Notes: generated by a model not told the origin, from the letters alone. DNA of 64,000 nucleotides from Begonia masoniana (GCA_022432975.1 CM039509.1:5891043-5955042), one strand, 5' to 3'. Positions 48,110-59,508 are shown, numbered from the stretch's first letter. Translations and numbers: made by a program.

Positions 48110-48901
48110 GCCTTAAGGTCCAAACCTATACATATGAACTTACCTGTTGCTGTAGAGTTGCAAGTCTTGAACGTCTCGGTTATGCACGGACATAAAACAT
48201 GCACGTAAAGAAAATAAACAGAGCTGTAAATGCTAACTCATAACTTAGTAGAATATGCAGCAAACTCCATTCAAACCTTTAGAAAACAAGCCAGCATGTT
48301 TTCATCCAAAAACAGTGAGTTTTCTCAAAATATCGTAACCTTAAACTTCCACAAAACTCACATTTTAACCTATCCAAACTCGTTAACCTTAGTAGATGTT
48401 TACCTTAGGCAGTGAAACAGAAAGAGACTGAGGAGATCGAAGGAACTTCGAAGGGCGTTTATCGTCTGGAAGAGAGAAAATAGAGGGGAGCGGAAAGAAG
48501 CAGAGGAGAAAAATGAGGGTTTCACGTAGGAGGGAAGAGAAAAAGAACTTGGCTTCTTCAAAAAGTTACCAGGTGTCACTCAACCATTGGCCTCCTCCCA
48601 CCAACCTTAATTGGCTCCCTATTTTGCCCTTCCATTGGTTTTTAACTAAATTACTATTTAGTTCCACAAATCGATTTTACGAATCACACATATTCAATTG
48701 AAAGCATCGGCAAATTCGTAAAAACACGCATTGTATAAATATTCCCATTAATCCCGTTTAATAATTCAAGGAATATTTACATGGTAAAATTGCCGGTTGT
48801 TACACTAAGTCTAAGGTTGGGAAATGAATTCCAACCAGTCTGTAATCAGGATTCGGTAAAAGTTAAATGTAATTTTGACACTTGTACGTATTTTTGCTTA
48901 C

Positions 48902-48914
48902 TGAGTTAAACTCA
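48902..48914 (+). other. LTR hairpin, TGAGT/ACTCA stem (gypsy2 5' LTR)
   Basis: TGAGT-TAA-ACTCA, in context CTTACTGAGT...ACTCATAG. Same in the 3' LTR at 55130-55142. Confidence 0.65.
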
Positions 48915-49360
48915 TAGTTGTATAATTTTATGATGTAGTAAGTTTTTATCTGAAGAAAAACTGTCTGAAATCAAGAATTTTCCAGGGGCAAGCAAGCATA
49001 CAGAAAGAGGCCGTGAATTTCCCGATAAATTAATTAAAAGTATTTTAGTTTTAAGTATTATAAATGTTATTTAAAAAAAATTGAAACTCTGAAGAACCTG
49101 TGTTTAAATTTGTGATTAAAGTTTTTATGAAGTATTTGATTATGCAATTAATTAGAATTTTTGAAAAATTTTATTTAATGTTTCAAAATTTTGATTAAAG
49201 CTTCCGTACTTTTAATGAATTCATTTAAAAATTTTAATTAAGATTTTTAACGCTCAAAATTCAACCTAAATTGATTTGGGAATAATTTTAAGTTTTTTCA
49301 ATTAGGGTTTCAAATTGGAAAAATCAAATTGGAGATTTTAAAATTGTGGTCGTTACAGTT

Positions 49361-49372
49361 TGGTATCAGAGC
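49361..49372 (+). other. Primer-binding site of gypsy2
   Basis: TGGTATCAGAGC three bases after the LTR end GTCGTTACA. Confidence 0.93.
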
Positions 49373-49550
49373 AGTTAGGTTTATAAAACGATTATGTAGA
49401 CTTATCTGTATGCTCACATGCGCTTGGAAGATCGTCGATCAACAAGTAAGTACTAAAGTATTTATTTTGATAAAAGTATACTGATAAATGGTAGATTAAA
49501 AAAAAAAAGAAGGAGATTTTCTTAAATAAATATCTTGTGATGTATAGACT

Positions 49551-50400
49551 ATGACTAATCGAAGAGAAATTAGAAACGAACGGGATGTTGTACTCGATCG
49601 AATGATGGACATGATCGAGATGCAAGCAAGGTAGATCGACCAATTAATGCAGGCAGCTAATGCAGCGGCCCAAGCGGCTACCGCCTCTGCACAAGCAGTT
49701 AATATACAGGCTCAGGCTCCCAATAGGATCCGACCTGTTGAGCTGGATTTTGATAAATTTCGCAGAATGGATCCTACAACTTTTACTGGCAATTTGGCAG
49801 ACATGACGGCAGCAGATAATTGGATCCGGACCATCAATGAGGTTTTTAGGCATGCAAAAATCTTAGAGGAGGAGAAAGTGGATTGTGTATCTTCCATGTT
49901 CCGAATGGAAGCTCGTTATTGGTGGGACTCAGTGAAGGTAATGTATCCAGTCGTTACCATAACATGGTAAAAATTTCAAGAGCTCTTCTTTGAGAAGTAT
50001 TTTATGGATTCTATGATGGATGACAAAGCAGAGGAATTCATGGCTTTAAAATAGACGGGAAGTGTAATCGACTATTTGCACAAATTTGAGCAACTTTCCT
50101 GATATGCCCCTCATATAGCTGGTAATGAAGTTATGAAGGTAAAACGTTTCATCCAAGGATTGAGGGCGGAGATATTCAAGAACATCCATCTTATTACTTC
50201 CAAGGACTCTCTGTTTGCATTCGTGGTGGACAAAGCATTGCGTGCTGAGAAATGAGAGAAGGAAGTCAACAAAGCCCAAGAGCTTAGAAGGAAATACAAT
50301 CATGCAACCGAGACTGCAAGGGGTAAACCTCCGCAACAACCATGGGCTGAATCTAAGCGACCAATTACCAATGGACCTACTTAAGAGGGAGCCACGACGA
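49551..50400 (+). pseudogene. gypsy2 gag
   Basis: Starts at the ATG at 49551. It reads MTNRREIRNERD, an Ala/Gln-rich stretch, FRRMDPTTFTG, NWIRTINEVF and RYWWDSVKV, all typical of plant gypsy gag (capsid-forming). Stops interrupt near 49632, 49968, 50053, 50100, 50252 and 50383. Many are explained by a single C-to-T or G-to-A change (TAG for CAG, TGA for CGA). Confidence 0.9.
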
Positions 50401-50408
50401 TATCTAAT

Positions 50409-51003
50409 ATGCCTATATGTCCCTCATGCAAGAAGCCACATTACGGAGAATGTCGCCATCTAACTATGGCTTGCTTTAAGTGTGGTCAACATGGACACTT
50501 TATTAAAGACTGCCCAAAGAATGTTCGAGAGCAACCCAAGGCAACTGCTAGGGTTTTCGCCATGACGAAAGATGAAGCTGAAGGAAATACCTCTGTGGTG
50601 ACTGGTTCAATTTTTATCTCTGGCATATCTTCTTGCGTATTAATTGATTCTGGAGCTACTCACTCTTTCATATCCCTTGAACATGCTAAGAAGTTAGGGA
50701 ACAAAGTAGAATCGCTTGAGTACAAATTAGAAGTAGCTATTCCCTCAGGCAAAGTTATGTTTGCTGATTCCATAATTAGAGGATGCAATGTTTTTACTGG
50801 AGAAAATCATTTGGAAGCTAATTATTTTGGCAATGCAGGACTACAATGTCATTCTTGGAATGGACTGGCTTTCTAAGCATTATGCGACTATTGATTTTTG
50901 TAAAAATATGGTTAAATTTCAACTACCTGGAATAAAGCCATTCTTTTTCTATGGAGACACTAAGAGTTCGAGAATTCCAGTGATATCAGCTATGCGAGCT
51001 TGA
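50409..51003 (+). pseudogene. gypsy2 nucleocapsid zinc knuckle and protease
   Basis: The zinc knuckle CFKCGQHGHFIKDC (CX2CX4HX4C) is intact. The retropepsin motif LIDSGATHSFIS keeps its catalytic Asp. A frameshift near 50825-50850 moves the frame before the MQDYNVILGMDWL segment, and a stop follows at 51001. Confidence 0.92.
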
Positions 51004-51183
51004 AGATTATTTAATTCAGGATGTATTGGAATTCTGGCCAGTGCTATATGTTCTAAATTTGAAGGAGCCCCGACTCTTGATGAAGTGCCAATAATTGGTG
51101 AATTCCCAAATGTTTTTCCTGGCAACCTGACAAATTTACCACCTGCGAGAGAGGTGGAATTTAGCATTGACTAGCTACCCAAA

Positions 51184-52793
51184 ATGACGCCAATCTCTAA
51201 AGCTCCTTATAGAATGACACCAAACGAACTAAAAGAATTAAAAACTCAACTAGATGAATTGCTGGAAAAAGGATTTATTCAACCGAGTTTCTTACCTTGG
51301 GGAGCACCGGTGTTATTTGTGAAGAAAAAGGACAGATCTATGAGAATGTGCATAAACTATCGAGAAGTCAACAAAGTCACTATTAAAAATAAATATCCAC
51401 TGTCAAGAATCGATGATCTTTTTGATCAACTAAAGGGAGCGGCGATTTTCTCAAAGATTGATCTCAGATCGGGTTATCACCAATTAAGGATCAAGGAAGA
51501 TGACGTGTTCAAAACAGCGTTTCGCACCAGATATGGCCACTTTGAATTTCGGGTCATGCCATTTGGATTGAGTAACGCCCCAACAACATTATGGATTTAA
51601 TGAATCGAATTTTCAAGACGTATTTGGATGATTTCGTGATAGTCTTTATTGACAATATCCTTATCTACTCAAAGAGTAAGGAAGAACATGAGAAACATTT
51701 GAAGATTGTTTTGTCAACATTGAGACGAGAAAAGTTATATGCAAAATTTTCCAAGTGTGAATTTTGGATGGAGAAGGTGGCTTTTCTCGGTCACATTGTT
51801 TCAAGAGAAGGTGTATCAGTGGTTCCAAAGAAAGTTGAAGCTGTTAGTAAATGGCCACAACCAAAGAACGCAGCCGAAATAAGGAGTTTTCTTGGTCTTG
51901 CGGAATATTATCGGAGATTTGTAGAAGGATTTTGAAGCTTAGCCAATCCGCTTACGAAACTAACCAAGAAAGGTGTCAGGTACTTATGGACCGAAGAGTG
52001 CGAGCAAAGCTTTCAGGAGTTAAAGAAAAGATTGATCTCGGCACCCATACTCACTATACCATCTTGATTTGGAAAATTTGTGGTCTATAGTGACGCTTCA
52101 AAGTATGGATTGAGATGTGTTCTCATGCAATAAGGAAAAGTAGTGACATATGCCTCGAGACAATTGAAGGATCATGAGAATAACTACCCAACTCATGATT
52201 TGGAACTAGCAGCGGTGGTTCATGCTTTGAAGATTTAGAGGCATTATTTATATGGAGAGAGATGTGAAATCTATACGGACCATAAGAGCTTGAAGTATTT
52301 TCTAACTCAAAAGGATCTGAATATGAAACAACGTAGATGGTTAGAGTTGGTGAAGAACTATGATTGCGAGATTATTTACCATTCTAACAAAGCTAATGTT
52401 GTAGCTGATGCATTGAGTAGAAGAGCATCGTCTCAAATTTTTTCATTGCAGCTGATTCTAGGACAGCTAACTAAGGAGATGCAGAAATATAACATCGAAG
52501 TTGTACCGTTTAGGATATTAGAGAGATTGTCTGTTATGACGTTACAACCAAGTTTGCTGGAGCAAATAAAAGATAAGCAAATGGGAGATGCATTTATTTG
52601 CAAGGTGAAAAAAGAGTTAGAGGCTGGAAAAGTATCTGAATTCTCGATGACGAATGGCGGAATTATTCAGTTTAAAGGAAGATGGTGCATACCTGATGAT
52701 GATGAACTAAAGAGAACTATATTGGAGGAGACACACTCAACTCTCTATTTGGTACATCCTGGTTCAATCAAAATGTATCAAGACTTGAAGTAA
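51184..52793 (+). pseudogene. gypsy2 reverse transcriptase and RNase H
   Basis: RT runs from APYRMTP through [11 protein letters not shown] and [12 protein letters not shown] to MPFGLSNAP, then a frameshift near 51590. The catalytic Y/F-x-D-D reads FIDN (near 51645), losing the second Asp. RNase H follows with [29 protein letters not shown] and ADALSR. Stops occur near 51935, 52067, 52131 and 52238. Not functional. Confidence 0.93.
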
Positions 52794-53988
52794 CATTATT
52801 GGTGGCGTGGCTTGAAAGTAGACGTAGCCAAATTCGTCAAGAAATGTCTTACTTGTCAACAAGTCAAAGCAGAGCACCAAAGACCTGCTGGTACATTGCA
52901 ACCACTCATGGTGCCTCAGTGAAAATGGGAACATATCACTATGGATTTTGTGGTTGGTCTTCCTAAGACAATTAAGGGTCGCGACTTTATTTGGGTTATA
53001 GTTGATCGATTGACTAAATCGGCTCATTTTCTCCCTGTAAGGACTACATATGCTATGGATAAGTATGCTTGGCTTTATGTTTAGGTTGATTGTCAGACTT
53101 TATGGCACGCCCATTTCTATCTTGTCTGATCGAGATGCCTGTTTTACCTCTAAATTTTGGAAGAGTATGCAAAATACTATGGGTACTCAGTTGAAATTCA
53201 GTACAGCTTTTCATCCTCAAACTGATGGATAATCAGAAAGGACTATTCAGACCCTAGAGGATATGTTGCGAGCTTGTGCTATCGATTTCCAAAGAAATTG
53301 GAGTAAAAACCTGCCATTGGTGGAATTTGCCTATAACAACATTTATCAAGCTTCGATTGGAATGACACCTTATGAAACATTATATGGTCGAAAGTGTAGA
53401 TCACCAGTGCATTGGGATGAGGTAGGTGAAGGAATTTTAGTTGGGCCGGATATTTTGAGACAAACTGTGGACATTGTTGCATTAATCAGAAAAAGAATTC
53501 TTACGGCCCAGAGAAGATAGAAAAGCTACGCTGATCGAAAAAAGAAGAAAGTTGGAATTTGTAGTAGAAGACCAAGTCTTCTTGAAGATCTCGCCAATGA
53601 AAGGAGTAATGCGATTTGGTAAAAGGGAAAAACTAAGTCCAAGATACATAGGTCCATTTACAATGACAGCAAGAAATGGAGAATGTGCTTACAAACTAAA
53701 TTTTCTTGAGTCACTCAAGCATGTGCACAACGTGTTTCACATACGATGCTGAGGAAATACGTTCCAGATCCCTCGCATGTTTTACCAATGAGATCTAATG
53801 AATTTGTGGTCAACCCGAACTTATCTTACGAAGAAAGACCGATACAAATTCTGGAATCAGAGGAAAGGAAGTTACAGAATAAGAAGATCTCGCTTGTAAG
53901 AGTTCTATGGAAGAATCAAAACGTTGAGGAGGCAACCTGGGAAAAAGAAGAAGAAATGAGAAAGATCTATTCGGAACTTTACAGGTAA
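52794..53988 (+). pseudogene. gypsy2 integrase with chromodomain-like tail
   Basis: HYWWRGLK, CLTCQQVKAE, ITMDFVVGLPK (first Asp), LSDRDACF (second Asp) and SERTIQ (Glu) keep the D-D-E triad. It is broken by stops near 52921, 53084, 53230 and 53518 and by a frameshift near 53545. The GPY-like segment LSPRYIGPFTM and the chromodomain-like end RVLWKNQNVEEATWE are recognisable. Confidence 0.92.
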
Positions 53989-54031
53989 TTCTTTAAGTTT
54001 CGAGAACGAAATTTCTTTAAGGAGGGTATAT

Positions 54032-55587
54032 TGTAACACATCAAAAACATGTGCAACAATAATTTTTGACAAAGGAAGAAAACATTTCCTTCCAGCCTGA
54101 AAATTTTGACAAAAATGGTAGACAATTTTGACGAAAAAACCAAACCCTCCCCTATAAATACAGAAGCTTGGGAAGGGGGGGACTCACACCAAAAATTGGA
54201 GCTCACCTCACTGGAAATAGCCATTCCGAACCTCGGCCGAACTCTTCTCTGGCAAAACCCACCTCGGCCGAACCTCGCTCAGCATTCGGCGCTCACCTGG
54301 CCAAACTCTCACCGGCTGATCTCCGACCTCCGACCTCCCTCTCTCTTAGTCTCACGCTCTCCCTCTCATTCTCCCTATTTCTCTCTCTCCCTCTGCTCTC
54401 TGCTCGAGCGAAGAAGAAAAAGGGGAGGGGCAACAGAAAAGAAAGGTTCGATTTTTAATTTAAAAACTGAATCGGGTTTTTTTTAAGCATGAACCGAACC
54501 GATTCTTTGCAGCCCAAATCGAACTGAACCAGAACAGTCCAAACCAAACCAAACTGGTACTGTTCACTCGACGGCACTATTCATCCGAACCGACCTGAAT
54601 TTTGACCTGATTCAAATTTCGACCCAAACTGTCATAAGATTTTACCGGTAAGGAAATTCTGCCTAAATTATTGTAGAATTAAATTTTTTTAAGTAGGATT
54701 TTAATATCCAAAATATTTTTAGGCAGGAAATTATTTGGAATTTCAGAAAATCTCGACAAACCCTACTCACTCAGAATCAGGTAAGTGAAAATACCACGTT
54801 TTCAACGTTTTGGCTATGTCCTTACATCATAAAACGTATATTATTTTCTTACAATTATTTTGTTATCCGTTTTTGATAAATGAGTTTGTATGTTTAGGCA
54901 TTGACATAAGATAGTATGAAGATAAAATTTGTAGAACATTTTGTATGTGTATGAATACGATGGCTAAAGACTAAGGTTGAGAAAAGAGTTTCAACCAGTC
55001 TGTTTGACTACGCCTGAACGACAATGAGATGACTAAGTCTAAGGTTGGGAAATGAATTCCAACCAGTCTGTAATCAGGATTCGATAAAAGTTAAATGTAA
55101 TTTTGACACTTGCACGTATTTTTGCTTACTGAGTTAAACTCATAGTTTTATGATTTTATGATGTAGATAAGTTTTTATCTGAAGAAGAACTGGCTGAAAT
55201 CGAGAATTTTTCAAGGGCAAGCAAGCATACAGAAGGAGGCTGTGAATTTCCCTATAAATTAATTTAAAGTATTTTAGTTTTAAGTATTTTAAATGTTATT
55301 TTAAAAAAATTGAAACTTTGAAGAACCTGTATTTAAATTTGTGATTAAAGTTTTTATGAATTATTTGATTATGCAATTAATGAGAATTTTCAAAAAATTT
55401 TATTTAATGTTTCAAAATTTTGATTAAAGCTTCCGCGCATTTAATGAATTCATTTAAAATTTTTAATTAAGATTTTTAACGCTCGAAATTTAACCTAAAT
55501 CGATTTGGGAATAAATTTTAAGTTTTTCCAATTAGGATTTCAAATTGGAGAAATCAAATTGGAGATTTTAAAATTGGAGTCGTTACA
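54032..55587 (+). repeat. 3' LTR of gypsy2 (intact, 1,556 bp)
   Basis: Starts TGTAACACATC after the purine tract and ends GAGTCGTTACA at the AGTTT duplication. Provides the empty-site reference for the 44713-48804 insertion. Confidence 0.95.
55130..55142 (+). other. LTR hairpin, TGAGT/ACTCA stem (gypsy2 3' LTR)
   Basis: Same as 48902-48914. Confidence 0.65.
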
Positions 55588-55793
55588 AGTTTAGTTGTTA
55601 GTTTAAATTGTTTTAGTCATTTCCAATTCTCATAATGAGTTTTACAGTGTATACGTGTAACTTGGTTTTACCAAGAAGAATATAAGAAAAGAAATAGAAA
55701 CCAACAGAGGACTAACTCTGTTTTTTCCTCAAACACAACCATTATCTTCATCTTCTTCTTCTTAAACTGAAGCTACCCTAAAAAATTCTAACT
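55588..55793 (+). repeat. Right-hand part of the C2 5' LTR
   Basis: Continues the LTR begun at 43701 after removal of gypsy2. The end AAAAAATTCTAACT abuts the primer-binding site. Matches 2288-2472. Confidence 0.9.
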
Positions 55794-55805
55794 TGGTATC
55801 AGAGC
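55794..55805 (+). other. Primer-binding site of C2
   Basis: TGGTATCAGAGC immediately after the LTR. Confidence 0.93.
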
Positions 55806-55810
55806 CATAA

Positions 55811-56088
55811 ATGGTTTCTCCCATCTCAATGATTCCCTCTCCCTCCTTCCCTTCAGCTTCTCTTTCGTCTCTCTTCCCACCCTTTTCGTCTGTAAACCAA
55901 ACTCTCACCATTAAGTTGGATAACACCAACTACCTCGTATGGAAAGCTCAAATTCTCAATGTTGTTATCGTCAATGACATCAATAACATTCTTGATGGTT
56001 CCTGTCCCCCTCCCCCATAACTTCTGGCCTCCCTCTCTTCTCAAACAAATCTTGAATACACAATTTGGCAACGTTACAACAGACTGTT
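55811..56088 (+). pseudogene. C2 gag, N-terminal part
   Basis: MVSPISMIPSPSFPSASLSS leads into LTIKLDNTNYLVWKAQ, the conserved start of copia gag, then a stop at 56018. The frame continues as NLEYTIWQRYNRL until the 56089 insertion. Confidence 0.9.
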
Positions 56089-57080
56089 TGTAACACCCGG
56101 TATTTTGCCTATGTAATTATTCCCCGAATCATTAAGCGGAATTAATTTGATATTAATACAATGAATGTTTTGTTGGAAAACAAATCGACGGAGCTTATAT
56201 TGAATTGAATAATGGGATAAAAACCAAACTAATGTGTAACTAAACTAAACAAAACCATTAGTTAGAGATGCATGGAGGGGCAATTTAGGAAGAAATTAAG
56301 GTTGGTGGGAGGAAGCCAATGAATGGCTGCCAAGTGTTCAACTTGTTGAACAAGATATGTTTTTCCTCCTACGTGAAACCCTTCTCATCTTTCATTCTCT
56401 TCTCTGCTCTCTCTCTTCCAAACGACGTGCGACGAATCCCAAATTTCGTCTTCTCCTGTTTTTCACCATTTTCCCGTTGAAGGTAGTCTTCTAAGCTAGT
56501 TAGTAAGTATGGACAAGTTAAACGTTAGTTTTTTTGAAGTTTAGGTTAATGTCCGATTTCGCATGCTATAGGTTCGCGAACCACAGTAGGCGTGCGTACA
56601 AAGCTTGCTGCATTTCGGACAACAAGTAAGTTCATGCATATAAATTGGCCTTTAAGGCCGTACAGCACGGAGATACTAGGTTTTGGTTCGGGTAGTTAGG
56701 TCGTAGGTTATACTATAAGCTAAACGTGTTGTGTGTTCATTTTCATGTTTGTTTTTATTCTGTCGCCTGTATATGTTGAGTTTAAGCACCGTATCTATTC
56801 ATGCATACACGTTTTCTGGAAAAACCATGTTTTTCAGCACCAAATTTGAAGTTGTGAAAGTTAAAAATATGAATGTAATGTATGGTTAAGTGTGGACGAG
56901 GACTGGCATCCTGTCATGTACTCTCGTTAAGTCCTATTGTGGCATGTACTCCTGTTGCGCCAGCTCTTCTTCCCACTTATACCTTCCTGTCCAACGAAAC
57001 GTAATGTAATGTAACGTAATGTTCATGTATTTGAAAATGTTCATGCACAACATATGCATCACTGCATTTCATGTTCTTAC

Positions 57081-57095
57081 TGAGCTCTAGGCTCA
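57081..57095 (+). other. LTR hairpin, TGAGC/GCTCA stem
   Basis: CTTACTGAGC-TCTAG-GCTCATAG, in the sense orientation of its LTR. Confidence 0.7.
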
Positions 57096-57119
57096 TAGTT
57101 GAACTTCCTGTTATAGGTA

Positions 57120-57170
57120 TGGATTCTCCAGATGAGGACTTTGTGCCTCAAGCTGATGAGTTGATGTAGT
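57120..57170 (+). other. Acidic micro-ORF in the LTR
   Basis: Encodes MDSPDEDFVPQADELM after TTATAGGT, 25 bp past the hairpin. The copy in 44713-48804 reads MDPPDEDIVPQDDELM on the minus strand (start near 46171). Possibly a small exon or upstream ORF; coding status is unproven. Confidence 0.35.
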
Positions 57171-57724
57171 TGGCGGATCGAGCTCATGGTGATTGGTCGC
57201 TGTAGTCAGACAAATGTTATTCCTGTGAGGATGTATTTTTCTATAGTTATGTCAAGTTCTGTACAATTTCTGAAATTTTAAAATAATGTATAGGTTTAGT
57301 GTTGATGTTTTAAAACTCCTGTCTGGTAAATTCTTGAAGTGTATGTCCAGATTCTGTACAGCTGCTGAAGTTTTTAAATGATGTATAAACTTTCTGTGAA
57401 TGTTTTAAAACCTCTGTTTGACAGTTAAAAGTATATTTTTGAAAAATTCTTGAACTGTTTGGAATCTTTTCCTTTCAGGTTGTGTATGGATTGTCTCGAG
57501 TTTTAGAGCTATCCATACAGTTTGTTTTCTTGAATCTCTGTCATGTTGTCAAGTGTGTTTTAAAACCATGTCTTGAATTGGGTTTTGAGGTTTTGAAGCT
57601 TTTGAGTTAAAAGAAATAAGTTGTCAAACAGAAAGGTAGCCGATCGATCGCCTTGGGTAACCGATCGGTCGGCAGAGTATATGTTTATGTCCTTCAAGTC
57701 TTCAATTTTTTTTTTTTCTGTGAA

Positions 57725-58270
57725 AATAGTTGTCCACGCCTTCTGTAAGACAGTCGTCCACGCCTTCTGTAAAACAGTCGTCCACGCCTTCTGTAAAACA
57801 GTTATCCATTCTGTTCTGTGAACAGTCGTCCACGCCTTCTGTGAAATAGTCACGCTCTTGAAAATAGTCGTCCATGCCTTCTTCAAAAACAGTTGTCCAT
57901 TTTGTCTTTTATTTCAAACGTCCATGGACTTCTGTTGTCTACTGTTTTTGCCTTTGATTTTAAACGTCCACGGACTTTTTTGTTGTCTACTGTTTTTGTC
58001 TTTTATTTCAAACGTCCACGGACTTCAGTTGTCTACTGTTTTTGTCTTTTATTTCAAACGTCCACAGCTCTTATTTGTCCACGGATTCTGTCTTTGATTT
58101 TAAATGTCCACAACTTCTGTTTGTCCACAGATTCTGTCTTTGATTTTAAACGTCCATAGCTTCTGTTTGTCCACAGATTCTGTCTTTGATTTTAAACGTC
58201 CACGGCTTCTGTTTGTCCACAGATTCTGTTTTTGATTTTAAACGTCCACGGCTTCTGTTTGTCCACAGTA
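57725..58270 (+). repeat. Tandem array in the 56089-58670 LTR
   Basis: First GTCGTCCACGCCTTCTGTAA plus ACA units (24 bp, about four), then longer units on TTTGATTTTAAACGTCCACG plus GCTTCTGTTTGTCCACAG. Sits where the sister LTRs carry other arrays. Confidence 0.88.
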
Positions 58271-58670
58271 AGTCTTCCACGGCATGACTTCCAGGTTATG
58301 TTTCCCATTTTTATTAAGTCTTCCACTGCATGTCTGTCGTCCATTCTGCATTCCAATTTCAGTCGTCCATTTCTGTTTCAGGATTTTCTATTTTCACGTC
58401 TTCAGATTTAAGAGTTTAAAAAGTCAAAGTCAAGTCCTGGTGAAAATCCCGGGAATTGTTTTCGTTCCTCCCTGCCTTCTGTCTTCCTGTTTTCTTCTGC
58501 TAATTATTCCTACAACCTAATTTTAACTTATCTTCCAGTCTTCAGCTCCAGAGAAGGTTTTCTCTGTGTAATGTTTTCAAAGTTCAAAAAGTTGAAAAAA
58601 AAAACATGTGTCACGTTTTAAATGTCCGGAGTGAGGCTCGCCGGCCCCGATCGGGTCGGGGGTCGTCACA

Positions 58671-59500
58671 CTGTTAATGAGCTGGATCTTCTCCTCACTC
58701 TCCGAGGATTTACTCCCATAAATTGTTTCCTTCACGATTGCAAGTGAAATCTGGACAGCTCTAGCCAACAGATTCGCCTCTTCTTCCTTAGCCTGAATTA
58801 CTGATCTTCGTCGCCAACTGCACTCTCTCTTAAAAGACAGAATCTCTATTACAGACAATATCAAAAACATTACCTCTCTCTGCAATACTCTGGCGGCCAT
58901 TGGAGAATCAGTCTCCTACCAGGATCAGGTAATCTACTTCCTTGGAAGTCTAGGCAGTGAGTACAATGCGTTTGTTACCGCCATCATAAATTGTTCGGAT
59001 CAACCTCCTTTGGAAGAAATTTACAGTCTTCTCCAAAGCTACGAATTCCGGTCAGAGAAGCAAAACTTCACTGCTTCTCTCCCGATGCCGAACATTATGC
59101 AAGCAAATGCCGCTGTTCAACGTCCTTTCTGACCGGCATGGAGCCCTCGACCGTTTCAAAATGGCAATTTTCTCCCTAACTTTTCGTCTTATGCTCCTCA
59201 AAACAACTTTGGGTCAAACAATCCATCACCAACCATGTGGAAACCAACCCGGCCAACCCATTACTCCAAACCCAGACCTAGCCTGTTACCACTGGCTCAA
59301 CACTTCCTACAGGCCAAGTCCACCACCCGCCCAAGCTTTCTTCACCCATACCAATCCCTCAGTCTTTTACAACCCAACCCCCCAACCAATTCAGTCTTGT
59401 TTTCCAAAAAATTACTCATTTCCAAAAAAATTCTCCTCTCCTCCCCGAGCGCACACTACCGGCATTCTACTGACATCTGCTTCCTAAGTTCCAGCCACTA
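58671..59500 (+). pseudogene. C2 gag, C-terminal part
   Basis: Gag resumes in frame with SWIFSSLSEDLLP, EIWTALANRF, QVIYFLGSLGSEYNAFVTAI and PPLEEIYSLLQSYEFR, characteristic of copia gag. Stops lie near 58718, 58796 and 59129. After about 59220 the frame shifts. The zinc knuckle expected before CYHWLNTSYRP is not present. Confidence 0.9.
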
Positions 59501-59508
59501 AATAGCTT

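Larger units (their letters stand above)
44713..48804 (-). mobile_element. 4.1-kb LTR-like element (probable solo LTR)
   Basis: Plus strand starts TGTGACAGCCCTAAACCC and ends TTGCCGGTTGTTACA. The target duplication CTAAG lies at 44708-44712 and 48805-48809, and the uninterrupted gypsy2 3' LTR shows the empty site (GATGACTAAGTCTAAGG). Homologous to 34853-38865. It contains its own tandem array and a hAT element (46630-48109). Confidence 0.92.
43725..49357 (+). repeat. 5' LTR of gypsy2 (split)
   Basis: Aligns with the intact 3' LTR (54032-55587) except for the 44713-48804 insertion and its duplicated CTAAG. Opens with a leader-like block containing CT-rich text (43990-44110). Confidence 0.93.
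43725..55587 (+). mobile_element. Ty3/gypsy chromovirus-type element 'gypsy2' (decayed)
   Basis: Inserted in the C2 5' LTR with target duplication AGTTT (43720-43724 and 55588-55592). LTRs start TGTAACACATCAAAAACATG and end GTCGTTACA. Internal order: primer-binding site, gag with zinc knuckle, protease, RT, RNase H, integrase, chromodomain-like tail, polypurine tract (AAGGAGGGTATAT, before 54032). LTR copies differ at many scattered sites and the coding part has at least fourteen in-frame stops, so it is clearly older than gypsy1. Confidence 0.95.
56089..58670 (+). mobile_element. 2.6-kb LTR-like element (probable solo LTR) in C2 gag
   Basis: Starts TGTAACACCCGGTATTTTGC and ends GTCGGGGGTCGTCACA. 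The target duplication CTGTT lies at 56084-56088 and 58671-58675. On the opposite strand to, and homologous with, 34853-38865 and 44713-48804. No coding domain. Contains the hairpin at 57081 and a tandem array near its end. Confidence 0.93.

Noticed and set aside
57560..57886. Minus-strand frame with repeated KAWTTVLQ text
   Set aside because: Encoded by the 24-bp tandem array of the LTR; not a gene.
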